NCBI RefSeq assembly: GCF_001610835.1
Contig: NZ_CP011270.1
Span: 6,032,001 to 6,096,000, forward strand
Direction of reading: 5' to 3'
Length of the DNA stretch: 64,000 nucleotides
Source: Planctomyces sp. SH-PL14
Lineage (GTDB): Bacteria; Planctomycetota; Planctomycetia; Planctomycetales; Planctomycetaceae
Below, in pieces: positions 1-8,914 of this stretch. Made by a program: the position numbers and the translations under genes. Within the stretch, counting starts at the first letter, position 1, and each line of letters opens with the position of its first letter. The notes under the pieces were generated by a model, which saw nothing but the letters and a program-made list of their open reading frames with translations, was not told the DNA's origin and did no database searches.

Positions 1-1
1 G

Positions 2-793
2 CTCCACAACTACCTGGAGACGCACTCCTGCTTCCCCCGCAGCGTCTGCTTCTCGAACGGACCGTCCGGCGGCTCGTGCACGACCGCCTTCAACGGCATG
101 AGCTGGATGGTCCTGATCCTTCCCTACATGGACCAGAAGGCCCTCTACGACCAGGTCGATTTCAACAAGCCGATCAGCGACAACGCGGGCTCCCCTTCGA
201 ACCTCTCGATCGCCCGCAAGTCGATCCCGGCCTATACCTGTCCGAGCGATTCTTACGGCCCGATGAGCCGGACAACCGATCCGTACCTGTGGTCCAACTG
301 GTGCTTCCCGCAGGCGACCTGTCCCCGCGACCAGCCGCTGGGAGTGGCGCACTACAAGGGGATCAACGGCTACGCCTTCGACATCCCGCTGACGACTTCC
401 GCTTATCCGCACGGGATGTGGGACCGCCGCACCGGTCCGCCGCTCATGCCGCGGGACCTGGTGGATGGCATGAGCAACGTGATGGCGGTGGCCGAGGTCA
501 GCCCCGAGTTCCATGCCTGGCCTTCGTGGGCGTCTTGGCACGTCGCGATGAGCACCGAGCGGGGGCCGAACTACACGGTCCGCGTCTACGGCGGCAAGCT
601 CGGTGCGCGGACGGCGACGGAGCACGGCTACTCGGCGAACATCACGGCGAACAGCTTTCACGGCGGCGGCGTGAACGTCCTGATGGCGGACGGGAGCATC
701 CAGTTCGTGAGCGAGAGCATCGACCTGCCGACCTATCAGCAGCTGGGGCATCCCCGCGACGCGCGGCCGCTGGGCGGGTTCGTTCCTTACTAG
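2..793 (+). CDS. DUF1559 prepilin-like protein, 5' end outside window
   Basis: C-terminal about 263 residues of a DUF1559 family protein; the frame is open from base 2, so the start and the N-terminal prepilin-type cleavage/methylation helix lie upstream. Near the C-terminus it carries the family hallmark H-X9-DG (FHGGGVNVLMADGSIQFV). It also has the usual early motif around SWMVLILPYMDQKALYDQ and several Cys residues. Proteins of this family occur in large paralogous sets in planctomycetes and are thought to be pseudopilin-like surface or export proteins; the actual role is unknown. The next gene, a small lipoprotein, follows after about 120 bp in the same direction, a very common planctomycete pairing. 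Confidence 0.9.
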   Translation, partial: LHNYLETHSCFPRSVCFSNGPSGGSCTTAFNGMSWMVLILPYMDQKALYDQVDFNKPISDNAGSPSNLSIARKSIPAYTCPSDSYGPMSRTTDPYLWSNWCFPQATCPRDQPLGVAHYKGINGYAFDIPLTTSAYPHGMWDRRTGPPLMPRDLVDGMSNVMAVAEVSPEFHAWPSWASWHVAMSTERGPNYTVRVYGGKLGARTATEHGYSANITANSFHGGGVNVLMADGSIQFVSESIDLPTYQQLGHPRDARPLGGFVPY

Positions 794-914
794 ACCGCTT
801 GACCTTTTCGATTCAGCCGTCCGCGGTCGGACGTGGGCCAGGTTCGACCCGGGCGGCGTTTCCTCTCCTGGATCCCGTTCAATCGGGATCCATCCTCCAT
901 CCCTTCGCCCCGCC

Positions 915-1361
915 ATGCTTTCGTTCTGCCGGATGCCCGTTGCCGTCGCGCTCCTGACTGTCCCGTTCCTGGTGAGCGGATGTGGAAAGAAGCGGGATCC
1001 CCGTTTGCCGCAGACGGTGGGGGTGACGGGGAACGTGATCTATCGGGATGTTCCCCTGGAGAAGGGGACGATCACGTTTCATCCGCAGGGGGGGAAGGGG
1101 AACCCGGCGGATGGCCGGTTGGTGGAGGGAGGGTCTTTCTCACTGTCGACTTACTCGACGGGGGATGGAGCGGTGCTGGGTCAGCACAAGGTGACGATTC
1201 AGTTGCCGCCGCGTCTGGATGGGGAGCCGGCGGGTCCGATGGATACGGTGCCGGTGGAGTATACGTCGGTGGAGGAGACGCCGTTGTCGGCGGAGGTGAC
1301 GGAGGGGGGGAAGAACCACTTTGAGTTCAAGGTGGTGGTGGAGAAGAAAAAGAAGAAGTGA
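915..1361 (+). CDS. small lipoprotein, transthyretin/carboxypeptidase-regulatory-like
   Basis: 148-residue predicted lipoprotein. The N-terminus is a short signal peptide ending in a lipobox LVSGC with the lipidated Cys at about residue 23. The mature part looks like one beta-sandwich domain: VTGNVIYRDVPLEKGTITF, then FSLSTYSTGDGAVLGQHKVT and a final beta strand, the pattern of the small carboxypeptidase-regulatory-like lipoproteins that planctomycetes encode next to DUF1559 genes. The C-terminus ends in a run of five lysines. It lies directly downstream of the DUF1559 gene and is probably co-transcribed. Function unknown; envelope location inferred from the lipobox. Confidence 0.8.
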   Translation: MLSFCRMPVAVALLTVPFLVSGCGKKRDPRLPQTVGVTGNVIYRDVPLEKGTITFHPQGGKGNPADGRLVEGGSFSLSTYSTGDGAVLGQHKVTIQLPPRLDGEPAGPMDTVPVEYTSVEETPLSAEVTEGGKNHFEFKVVVEKKKKK

Positions 1362-1390
1362 GTGAGAGTCGCCCAGGGCACCGTGAGATC

Positions 1391-1710
1391 CGGGGTCCAG
1401 GGGGTCACCCCTGGTGGGGAGTGCAGAGGGGCAACGCCCCTTTGCCCGCCGGAGGCCCTCTCGTCGAGAGATGTCTGAAGGAGCGCGTGTCCAAGCGCGG
1501 ACAGCGTGTCGGATGCCCCTTTACCAACCCGCGGGGATTCCGAGGCGAGCGGGGAGTCCTCAACGCGGGTGACACAAAGCGGACGTCCGTTGTGTCCCAC
1601 GGTTCCTCATGGAAGTGCCTCCGGCGGCAAGGGGGCGAGGCCCCCTTGACCCCAGGCTGCCGTGGCACGTTGGGTTTGAGCTGTCAGCGCTGTGCTGGCT
1701 AGGACGCGGG
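1391..1710 (-). repeat. repeat A, copy 1 (complete)
   Basis: Full-length copy of the dispersed family A, read on the minus strand from the CCTAGCCAGCACAGC end to the CCTGGACCCCGG end. It fills the gap between two convergent genes. Its outer end overlaps the stop codon of the leftward DUF1501 gene: the TAG at 1701-1699 is the TAG of the repeat's own CCTAGCC. Confidence 0.9.
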
Positions 1711-3051
1711 GGGAGTTCGCACGACCTCCGCAATCGGCTTCCCCTCCGCAATCTTGAACGGACGACCGATATCGGAAACGTTCTGCCGCTTGGGGTCGAT
1801 CCCCAACGCCCCGCACAACGTCGCCAGCAGATCCCCCACGCCAATCTTCCCCTCCTCCACCGTCATCCCGTCGGCACTCGTCCGCCCATAAGCCTGCCCG
1901 CCCCGGATCCCACCTCCCGCCAGAACCGCCGTCCACGCCCCGGGATAATGATCCCGCCCCCCGCCCCCATTGATCTGCGGCGTCCGGCCAAACTCTCCCA
2001 TCCAAAGAATCGTCGTCGACTCCAGCAGCCCCCGGTCCGCCAGCTCCTCCATCAGCGAACCCCACCCGGCATCAAGCTCTGTGGAAAGCTGCTGGACCGC
2101 ACTGAAGTTGTCATTGTGCGTGTCCCACCGCCCCGAGTCCCCGAGCGACACCTCCACGAACGACGCCCCCCGCTCGATCAACCGCCGCGCCAGAAGACAC
2201 CCCTGGCCGAACGTCCCCGGCCCATACTTCTCCCGGACCGCCGCCGGCTCGTCCGACAGATCGAACACCTTCCCCGCATCGCTGCTCATCAGCCGGATCG
2301 CCCGCTCGAGCGTCGCATGGTGCGAGAGCAGCGGCCCCGTCGGCTTGACCCCCACCTGCTCCTCCTGCAGTGAACCGAGAAGATCAAGACGCTCCCGCGC
2401 GTTCTTCTTCGAAACCCCGCCGGGGAGACGAAGGTGATCCACTCCCAGCTCCGCAAACGGACCACTGTCGGCCGTCTGCAGCCGGGGCCGAACAGTCAGC
2501 GGGGCATAGCGGGGACCAAGGAACCCCGACTCGTATGCGGAGGAGTCGAACTCGAGGAACGGATTCACGCTGACATAGTCGGGCAGCGGAGAGCGGGCGG
2601 CTTCCTCGGCGGCGAGTTCCTTGGAGAGAAGCGAGCCGAGCGTGGGATAACGGATCTCCGCCTCAGGGCGGCGACCGGTCCGCATCAGGAACGTCCCGCG
2701 GCCGTGGTCCCCCTCGGCGGTGCTGAGACCGCGAAGGACGGCGAGATGCTCCGCCTGCTTCGCGAGCCGCGGCAGGTGCTCGCTGAACCGCAGACCGGGG
2801 GCGGAGGTCGCGATCTCCTTGAAGGTCCCGCCATTGGCGTGGCCGGGTTTCATGTCGAAGGTGTCGGTCTGCGATGGTCCGCCGGTCATCCACAGGAGGA
2901 TGCACCGCCGCGGCTTCCCGGCTTCGGCCGCGGCTTTGGCAAGAGACGGAAGCCACGGAGCCATCCCGACGCCGGCGAACGTCGCCGCCAGCCCGGACAG
3001 AAACCGCCGCCGCCCGGCGGGAACACGCATCAGATCGGAGAAGGGATTCAT
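1699..3051 (-). CDS. DUF1501 domain-containing protein, Tat-exported
   Basis: 450-residue DUF1501 protein, a sulfatase/alkaline-phosphatase-like fold that is abundant in planctomycetes. The N-terminus has a twin-arginine type signal (GRRRFLSGLAATFAGVG). Family motifs are visible: CILLWMTGGPSQTDTFDMKP near residue 50, a GEFGRTPQ motif in the second half (LWMGEFGRTPQINGGGGRDHYP) and a C-terminal GLLATL-like segment. It is the last gene of a leftward run of EF-hand protein, DUF1549/1553 protein and DUF1501 protein; DUF1549/DUF1501 pairs are standard in this phylum and are suspected to act together in the periplasm. A 119-bp gap with a C-type palindrome separates it from the DUF1549 gene. Its stop codon lies inside repeat A. 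Confidence 0.93.
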   Translation of the reverse strand: MNPFSDLMRVPAGRRRFLSGLAATFAGVGMAPWLPSLAKAAAEAGKPRRCILLWMTGGPSQTDTFDMKPGHANGGTFKEIATSAPGLRFSEHLPRLAKQAEHLAVLRGLSTAEGDHGRGTFLMRTGRRPEAEIRYPTLGSLLSKELAAEEAARSPLPDYVSVNPFLEFDSSAYESGFLGPRYAPLTVRPRLQTADSGPFAELGVDHLRLPGGVSKKNARERLDLLGSLQEEQVGVKPTGPLLSHHATLERAIRLMSSDAGKVFDLSDEPAAVREKYGPGTFGQGCLLARRLIERGASFVEVSLGDSGRWDTHNDNFSAVQQLSTELDAGWGSLMEELADRGLLESTTILWMGEFGRTPQINGGGGRDHYPGAWTAVLAGGGIRGGQAYGRTSADGMTVEEGKIGVGDLLATLCGALGIDPKRQNVSDIGRPFKIAEGKPIAEVVRTPPAS

Positions 3052-3083
3052 GGCAGGACTCCCAACGGAATCGGGACTGGTTC

Positions 3084-3130
3084 CCTGGGCGTTGCCCCAG
3101 GCTGATTTGTTTGACGCCTCAGGCGTCCCT
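3084..3130. repeat. repeat C, short copy between DUF1549 and DUF1501 genes
   Basis: Contains the hairpin CCTGGGCGTTGCCCCAGG (3084-3101) followed by TTTGTTTGACGCC and GGCGTCC, the same order as at 6537-6586. It sits inside the operon, in the intercistronic gap. Confidence 0.7.
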
Positions 3131-3170
3131 CAGTGACTGAAAACTGAGAACTTGACGACTGACAACTTCC

Positions 3171-4772
3171 CTACCTGTTCAGCACAAACTCGCTCGAATT
3201 GACGAGCCCCCACAAGAGGTCCGAGAGGGGCTGCGTTGCGTCGCCGTTCTGGGCGTGGGACTCGACCCACTCGCCGATCCTGGCCCGCTGCCGCGAGTCC
3301 GGGAGGCGGGTCAGGGTGGCGAGGTAGAGCGTGTCGATCCGGTCGTCGCGCGAGAGGAACGGACTGTCTTCGAGGGCCGCCACGAGGTCGCTGGACCAGG
3401 AACTCGTGAGCTCCGTCACGAGGGGGCCGTTCAGCATCGTCAGGGTCTGCGGGATCCCCCCCTGGAAGTCGGTCGGCTCGCGGGTCGGGGCTTCGATCTG
3501 CTTCAGGAACTCCAGCCGCTGTTCCAGCACGCGGCCATTGTCCGCGGCGGCAGGCTGGCGGCGGCCGGTCGCCTGGACGAGGCAGTCGTAGACCTGCTTG
3601 GCGGAAAGGCTCCGGACCGGCATCACGGCGTAATCGGCGAGCCGCTCCGGTTCTGCGTGAGGGGAACTGGCGAGCTGATAGACCTTCGTCCCCGCGAGGA
3701 TCCGGAACATCCGCTGCAGGTCGAAATGGGACCGCGCGAAGTCCGCGGCCAGTAGATTCAGGACTTCGGGGTGCGAGGGGGGATTGTTCTCGTCAAGATT
3801 GTCGACCGGATGCACGAGGCCGCGGCCGAAGAGCAGGCTCCAGACCCGGTTCGCGGCGGCCCGCGCGAAGTAGGGATTTCCGTCGGCCGTCATCCAGTCG
3901 ACGATCTGCTTGCGCCGCGGCTCCAGCTTCGCCGACCCCTTCTCTGTCTTGGACTCGGCCTCCATCTTGGCAGCGGCGACGCCGAGGAACCGCGGCGGAA
4001 CCGTCTTCTTGGTGGTCGGGTTCCGGACCTCGCCGCTCGACGCGTCGGTCACGTCGGCCGCGCCCCCCATCTCGGAGGGGCCGCGGACCCGGGCGAAGAA
4101 CGCCGCGTAGCCCCAGAAGTCGTCCTGCTTCCACTCCGTGAAGGGATGGTCGTGACACTCGGCGCAGCGGATCTGGACGCCGAGGAAGACCCGCGACGAA
4201 CTGGCGGCGAGCTCCGACGGCTTGGAGTTGAGGGCCGCGAAGTAGAGCCCCTGCGGAGCATTGGCGAGCGGTCCCGACGTGAGCAGGATCTCGCGGACGA
4301 ACTGGTCGTACGCGACCCCCTCGCGGAAGCGGGTCTGCATCCAGTTCTGGAACGCCAGCGACGTCGATTCGGGGATACTCCGGGGGAGCAGAATCTCCCG
4401 CCACTGGTTCGCCAGGTGTGTGGCGTGCCGGGGACGGGCGAGGAGTTCGTCAACCTTCCGGGCCCGCTTGTCGGGCCGCGGGTCGGCCAGGAAGGCGCGG
4501 ACTTCGCCCACCTCGGGGATGATCCCGGTCAGGTCGAGCGAGAGCCGGCGGAGGAACGAGGCGTCGTCGGTCGGCGAGGCGGGCTCAACCCCCTGCTTCT
4601 GCCACGCCGCTTCGAAGATCCGGTCGATCTCCCGGCTCACCTCTTCGGGGGGCGGAACTGCCTCCTCGGCCGCGCGGCAAGGCGGCGCCGCGAGAGCCAC
4701 GAGACCGAGGCCGAAGAGGAGCGTACGGAGGACCGGCGACGTCGGCCGATGGGCGAGCACGGCAAGTCTCAT
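3171..4772 (-). CDS. DUF1549/DUF1553 domain protein with CxxCH motif
   Basis: 533-residue secreted protein with signal peptide (LLFGLGLVALAAPPCRA). The N-terminal half is DUF1549: FLRRLSLDLTGIIPEVGEV near residue 72 is the diagnostic helix-turn, and CAECHDHPFTEWKQDDFWG near residue 205 holds a CxxCH motif that could bind c-type heme. The C-terminal half is DUF1553 (NPYFARAAANRVWSLLFGRG, HPEVLNLLAADF, LPDSRQRARIGEWV). At 533 residues it is shorter than many DUF1549/1553 proteins and has no N-terminal cytochrome domain. Its ATG overlaps the TGA of the upstream EF-hand gene (ATGA, 4 bp), so the two are translationally coupled. It probably works with the DUF1501 product downstream; the biochemical role is unknown. 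Confidence 0.93.
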   Translation of the reverse strand: MRLAVLAHRPTSPVLRTLLFGLGLVALAAPPCRAAEEAVPPPEEVSREIDRIFEAAWQKQGVEPASPTDDASFLRRLSLDLTGIIPEVGEVRAFLADPRPDKRARKVDELLARPRHATHLANQWREILLPRSIPESTSLAFQNWMQTRFREGVAYDQFVREILLTSGPLANAPQGLYFAALNSKPSELAASSSRVFLGVQIRCAECHDHPFTEWKQDDFWGYAAFFARVRGPSEMGGAADVTDASSGEVRNPTTKKTVPPRFLGVAAAKMEAESKTEKGSAKLEPRRKQIVDWMTADGNPYFARAAANRVWSLLFGRGLVHPVDNLDENNPPSHPEVLNLLAADFARSHFDLQRMFRILAGTKVYQLASSPHAEPERLADYAVMPVRSLSAKQVYDCLVQATGRRQPAAADNGRVLEQRLEFLKQIEAPTREPTDFQGGIPQTLTMLNGPLVTELTSSWSSDLVAALEDSPFLSRDDRIDTLYLATLTRLPDSRQRARIGEWVESHAQNGDATQPLSDLLWGLVNSSEFVLNR

Positions 4773-6349
4773 CGCATTTCTCCTTCCGCCGGCGCCAGGG
4801 CAGGGGGGGCGACGGGAGCGAGGGGATCGGCCGCAATGGCCTGGAACTTCTGGTCGGCCGCGATCGCTTCCACGAGGTCGAGCCAGCCGTTCCCGTCGAG
4901 GTCGAGCTGGCGGAACAGGTCGGCGTCGCCGAGGAACTCACCCGCGTCGAGGTCGCCGTCGTGGTTCCGGTCCGCCCGGACGAACCACGGCGGGCCCCCT
5001 TCGGGAAGGGACGTCCCTTCAGTGGCGAACGGCCCGCGCTGAAGGACGATCCGCGTCAGGGAGGGGAGGGCCTTGCGATCGATCGGGGCCGGGGAGGCAG
5101 GCTGCGATCCGAACAGCAGCGGGACGAGACGGGCCAGTTCGCGGGGGCTGAGGCGGTCGTCCAGGTTGGCGTCGCACAGGCCGGTCAGGTCGTTGCGGGG
5201 AGCGAAGAGGGTCAGCTTCAGTTGCGATGACTCAGCCGTCATCCACCGCGTGACATAGTCGGCGACGCAGGTGGTCAGCTCGTTTCGCGTCAGCGTGCCG
5301 TCGCCATCGTGGTCGGCGACGGGAAAGAGGTTCCGCAGCGGTTGCGGGAGGCTGGCGGCATCGCGGATCCCGCCGAGGTCTTCCTCGGCCGCGGCGTCGA
5401 ACTGGCGGACGATCGCCTCCGCGAGATGCTCCTGCCGGCGAAACATCGACGGCACGAGGCGGAACTCGACGAGGTGCCCGCCGATCCGCAGATCGAGAGC
5501 GTCCGGCCCGGTCTCGACCTGCACGCGTCCCTCGCCTTCCGTCGGGAGCCGGTTGGCGACGATACGGACCGGCGAGGATCCGTTCACTGACTGTTCCGTG
5601 AGTTCGAACCGGAGGACGAGGTCTGCCGGAGGCGCGGCCGATGTTGTGGTGGCTGAGTCGGTCGAGGCGAGTGCGACCGTGAGGCCTTCCTGAGGTGCGG
5701 CGCGGCGGAGCGGTTCGGCCACGAACTCCTGTCCCGTAAAGCTTGCGCTCGGCTTGGTGAGCTCGTCTCCAGCCAGCACGCGGTCGCCGTCGCGGTCGAG
5801 CCCCCACAGGGCGGTGACGGCCACCGCCTCCTCCGCGGTCAGCCGGCTGTCGCGATCGGCATCGAGCCGGGAGAAGAGATCGTCGCGGCTTCCGCCGCTC
5901 TTGCGGCCGGCCGGAACGGTGGTCGAGACGAGCGGCCGGCCGAGGAACCGGAGGAGGTATCGGGACATCTCTTCCGGGGAGACCTTGCCATCCCGGTCGG
6001 CGTCCAGGACGAGGTAGTTGAAGGCGACGTGCTGCTCCGTGTCCCCCAGCCGCGGGATCAGTCCCCCCGGCGACGGGAACCGTTTGGCCTCGGCCCGCGA
6101 GAGGAACCCGTCGCCGTCTCCGTCGAGCTGCTGGAACAGGGCCGCGACCTGACCCTGTCGGGTCTGGCGGACGTGTTCCCGCCACGGGACTCCGTTCAGG
6201 ACCGCTTCGACACGGACATGGATCGTGTCATTGCCGTCACGAATCGTGAGATCCGTGAGGTGAGCGTCGTCCTCTCCCGCCCCCGCCTTCCCGGTAGGAA
6301 GAGCGAACAGCGCGGCGACGATCGCGAGCAGAGAGAGCCGGGTGTTCAT
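4769..6349 (-). CDS. secreted EF-hand repeat protein
   Basis: 526-residue protein. Start set at the ATG at 6349 because it begins a clean signal peptide (MNTRLSLLAIVAALF...) while the longer frame runs back into repeat DNA. About eight EF-hand-type calcium loops are visible: LDGDGDGFLSRAE, LDADRDGKVSPEE, LDADRDSRLTAEE, LDRDGDRVLAGDE, ADHDGDGTLTRNE, CDANLDDRLSPRE, ADRNHDGDLDAGE and LDLDGNGWLDLVE, with DxDxDG spacing. The protein is probably a periplasmic or surface calcium-binding structural component. First gene of the leftward operon, with a 4-bp ATGA overlap into the DUF1549 gene. No clear Shine-Dalgarno precedes the start, so the exact start is the least certain part. Confidence 0.88.
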   Translation of the reverse strand: MNTRLSLLAIVAALFALPTGKAGAGEDDAHLTDLTIRDGNDTIHVRVEAVLNGVPWREHVRQTRQGQVAALFQQLDGDGDGFLSRAEAKRFPSPGGLIPRLGDTEQHVAFNYLVLDADRDGKVSPEEMSRYLLRFLGRPLVSTTVPAGRKSGGSRDDLFSRLDADRDSRLTAEEAVAVTALWGLDRDGDRVLAGDELTKPSASFTGQEFVAEPLRRAAPQEGLTVALASTDSATTTSAAPPADLVLRFELTEQSVNGSSPVRIVANRLPTEGEGRVQVETGPDALDLRIGGHLVEFRLVPSMFRRQEHLAEAIVRQFDAAAEEDLGGIRDAASLPQPLRNLFPVADHDGDGTLTRNELTTCVADYVTRWMTAESSQLKLTLFAPRNDLTGLCDANLDDRLSPRELARLVPLLFGSQPASPAPIDRKALPSLTRIVLQRGPFATEGTSLPEGGPPWFVRADRNHDGDLDAGEFLGDADLFRQLDLDGNGWLDLVEAIAADQKFQAIAADPLAPVAPPALAPAEGEMR

Positions 6350-6401
6350 GGGAGGAGTTGTCAGTGGGTCGCTGAGTTGATGGTCGGCCGTTTTCTCCAC
6401 A

Positions 6402-6586
6402 CCCTGAAGGGGTGATACATTCCAGCCTGGGGCAACGCCCCAGGTTGGCGGCTGTCGTCCGTGAGCCCTGAAGGGGCGACACAATGTCGGGGTTGTTGCG
6501 CCCCTTCAGGGCTTGGGATCGGTCGCGCCGATCGTTCCTGGGGCGTTGCCCCAGGCTAGGTTGTTTGACGCCTTCGGCGTCCTTCC
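6402..6586. repeat. repeat C cluster, nested inverted repeats
   Basis: Hairpin CTGGGGC-AAC-GCCCCAG (6427-6443) is matched in inverse orientation by CTGGGGC-GTT-GCCCCAG (6538-6554). Between them lies a perfect 14-bp inverted pair, GCCCTGAAGGGGCG (6465-6478) and its complement (6499-6512). A flanking CCCTGAAGGGG (6402-6412) and a GACGCC-TTC-GGCGTC hairpin follow. The whole cluster fills the gap upstream of the EF-hand operon, so it may lie in that promoter or leader region. Confidence 0.8.
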
Positions 6587-6622
6587 AAGGCAACTGAAAA
6601 CTGACGACTGATCACTGAGAAC

Positions 6623-8914
6623 TCACTGCATCTTTTTCAGCAGCTCCTTGATTTCCTGGATCTCATCCCGCAGTCCCTTGAGTTCCTGGACCGCCTGCTT
6701 CAGTTCCTGGATCTCCATTTCCATCTTCTGGTAGTCGACCGCCGGGACGTTGATAAACGTCGTCGTGGGGACCCCGCCTCCGACCAGGGTGGCGTAGGTG
6801 GAGCTCGCTTCGACCTCGGCGGCCCAGGCGGTCTGACCTTCGGCGTTTCGCAGGCCGACGGCGTCGATCTCGTTCCAGCCCGGCACGGAGACGGAGTCGA
6901 TGTAGACCTTGATCCGCTTCGTCGGGAAGGCGAGCTTCACCGGGAAGACCGAGACGCCGCGGGGCTGGTCGCGGGGGGTGGGGTCTTCCCCTTCCCACGC
7001 GATATGCTCCGTTCCGTCCTCGTCGAAGGCGGTGATCTTGGTGACCGCTCCGGGGTTGTAGGTTTCGTGGATGACGATTTCCGTCGGTTGCTGCAAGGCA
7101 GCGTAGTTGCAGATCAACCACTCTTCCTGCCCGTCGACGGAGGCCGAGGCCCAGGCGGTGATGGCGTCCCCCGCCTGCGGCGTGTTCGGCTCGCCGGCGG
7201 CTTGGGCCGGGCCCCAGGAGGCGAGGTCCGGCGTTGTGGATGAGCCGGCCGGTTCGGCGAAGGTCGTGCTGGCGGTCGCGGCGACGGTCCAGTTGATCGT
7301 CCCGTCGGCGTCGGCGAGTCCGACGGCGTCGATCTCGTTCCAGCCGGGGAAGGCGACGGAGTCGAAGTAGAGCTTGATCCGCTTGACCGGCTTCTCGGGG
7401 TTTACCGGGATGATCGAGATCCCCTTCGGCTGGTCGCGGGGGGTGGGGTCTTCCCCTTCCCAGGCCAGGGTCTCTTCGTTCTTCTCGTCGAGGAACGTGA
7501 TCTTGATCAGCGAGCCGGGGTTATAAGTCTCATGGACCCGGACCGTGGCGGCGGCGACCTCCTTGCCGAAGTCGCAGATCAGCCATTCCTCCTGGCCGTC
7601 CTGCGAGAGCGAGGCCCAGGCGGTGATCTGATCTCCGGCGATCGCGGTATCAGGGGCGCCGATCACCTGCTCGGGGCCCCAGTTCCGTTTGACGATCCGA
7701 GCGAGTTCCGTGAGCCGCTTGTCGATCTCGGTCGTGACCGCGGTGCGGTTGTTGAGGGCGGTCGCCTCCTGGGCGATCTGGCCGAGAGTCTTGTTCCCCG
7801 CGAGGTAGGCTTCGAACTCCCGGGGGGTCGGCTGCCGGCCGGTCAGGTCGATGAGGACCCGCCGGAGCATCGAGGCCTGGACCGACTCGATCGTCGTCGT
7901 GTCGGGAAGGGTCTGGGGCGTTGGCTGGGCGACGACCGCTGTGGGTTGTTCCGCGCCGGCGCCGTCGGGGAGGAGGAGCAGGCACCAGAGGGCGCCGCAG
8001 GGGAGGGCGGCGGCAATCTCGCGAGCGCGGGGACGGAACATCATCGACTCCTCACGGAAAAGGATCCGCCGGATGCGGAGCTGAAGGGGTTTTTGATTGA
8101 GCGAGATCCCGGCCAGGAGTGCCGGCTGGGGCGCGGACGCCAGGGCCAGGAGCGTAGCGGCGTAGTCGTGCGGGTCGTGGGTGACGGCCAGGACGAACTC
8201 GTCGCAGCAGTGCTCGCGGTCTTCGTCGAGCCAACGTGAGACGGTCCAGACGACGGGGTGGAACCAGAAGGCGGTCTCGAGCAGCCGCTGACAGAAGATG
8301 ACGAGGAGATCCTGCCGGCGGATGTGTCCGAGTTCGTGGATCAGGACGTGGTCGATCTGCCGCGGGGACCATTCGGCGGCGGAGCGGGGGAGGAGGATCA
8401 CGGGATGCAGCACGCCGATGGCGCAGGGGACGCGGACGCGGTCACTGAGAGTAACCCGGATCGTGTGCGAGAGCCGGAGAACGTCCTGCCAGTGCCGCGA
8501 GGCTTCGAGGATCGGGGCGGGTGTCTCGCCGGAATCACGGCGGCCCAGTCGGACCGTCCCCCACAGACCGCACAGAAGGGTGCCGGTCGACAGGAGAACG
8601 CCCCCCAGCCAGAGGAGGGAGATCGCGCTGAAGAACGCGGTTCGTCCGGGGGACATGACAGCGGACGGAGACGTCGTGGCTGCCAGCGTGACCGCGACCG
8701 CCGCGGCGCCGATCAGGCTGCCGAACGTCATGAGCGCGATCAGGTATCGCAGCTCCGGTCCGGCGGAGCGCATGGCGACCCGCAGCAGGGCTCCGGCCAC
8801 GCCGACGAGCGTGCTGAGCCAGAGCATGTGCCACAACAGCAGGACAAGCAGCGGTCCTCCGGTGAGGGAAAACCCACCCGGCAAGACCCACGGAAAGAGC
8901 GACATCACTCTCAC
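6623..8914 (-). CDS. M56 (BlaR1-type) metallopeptidase with duplicated discoidin-like domains
   Basis: 763 residues. Four N-terminal membrane segments (about 20-45, 56-80, 92-120 and 300-318) flank an M56 peptidase domain with zinc motif HELGH at 193-197 and the downstream EHCCDE at 234-239. After the last membrane segment comes an IDLTGRQPTPREFEAYLAG stretch (355-373) resembling the start of DUF1549, then two copies of a roughly 120-residue beta-domain (413-537 and 568-688). The copies share DGQEEWLIC, HETYNPG, WEGEDPTPRDQP and PGWNEIDAVGL, like discoidin or coagulation-factor-type carbohydrate-binding modules. The C-terminus (730-763) is a coiled coil. The start is GTG in a GTGA overlap with the blaI-like stop; ATG at 8905 is an alternative. 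Probably a membrane sensor-protease that senses an extracellular ligand and inactivates the BlaI-type repressor. Confidence 0.9.
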   Translation of the reverse strand: MRVMSLFPWVLPGGFSLTGGPLLVLLLWHMLWLSTLVGVAGALLRVAMRSAGPELRYLIALMTFGSLIGAAAVAVTLAATTSPSAVMSPGRTAFFSAISLLWLGGVLLSTGTLLCGLWGTVRLGRRDSGETPAPILEASRHWQDVLRLSHTIRVTLSDRVRVPCAIGVLHPVILLPRSAAEWSPRQIDHVLIHELGHIRRQDLLVIFCQRLLETAFWFHPVVWTVSRWLDEDREHCCDEFVLAVTHDPHDYAATLLALASAPQPALLAGISLNQKPLQLRIRRILFREESMMFRPRAREIAAALPCGALWCLLLLPDGAGAEQPTAVVAQPTPQTLPDTTTIESVQASMLRRVLIDLTGRQPTPREFEAYLAGNKTLGQIAQEATALNNRTAVTTEIDKRLTELARIVKRNWGPEQVIGAPDTAIAGDQITAWASLSQDGQEEWLICDFGKEVAAATVRVHETYNPGSLIKITFLDEKNEETLAWEGEDPTPRDQPKGISIIPVNPEKPVKRIKLYFDSVAFPGWNEIDAVGLADADGTINWTVAATASTTFAEPAGSSTTPDLASWGPAQAAGEPNTPQAGDAITAWASASVDGQEEWLICNYAALQQPTEIVIHETYNPGAVTKITAFDEDGTEHIAWEGEDPTPRDQPRGVSVFPVKLAFPTKRIKVYIDSVSVPGWNEIDAVGLRNAEGQTAWAAEVEASSTYATLVGGGVPTTTFINVPAVDYQKMEMEIQELKQAVQELKGLRDEIQEIKELLKKMQ

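Noticed and set aside
1358-1702. Open frames of about 80-115 codons inside repeat A copies (for example a peptide beginning MQRGNAPLPAGG)
   Set aside because: The frame is interrupted by small insertions and deletions between copies (copies 3 and 11 change frame in the middle), while hairpin stems are kept. Protein coding is not the conserved property.
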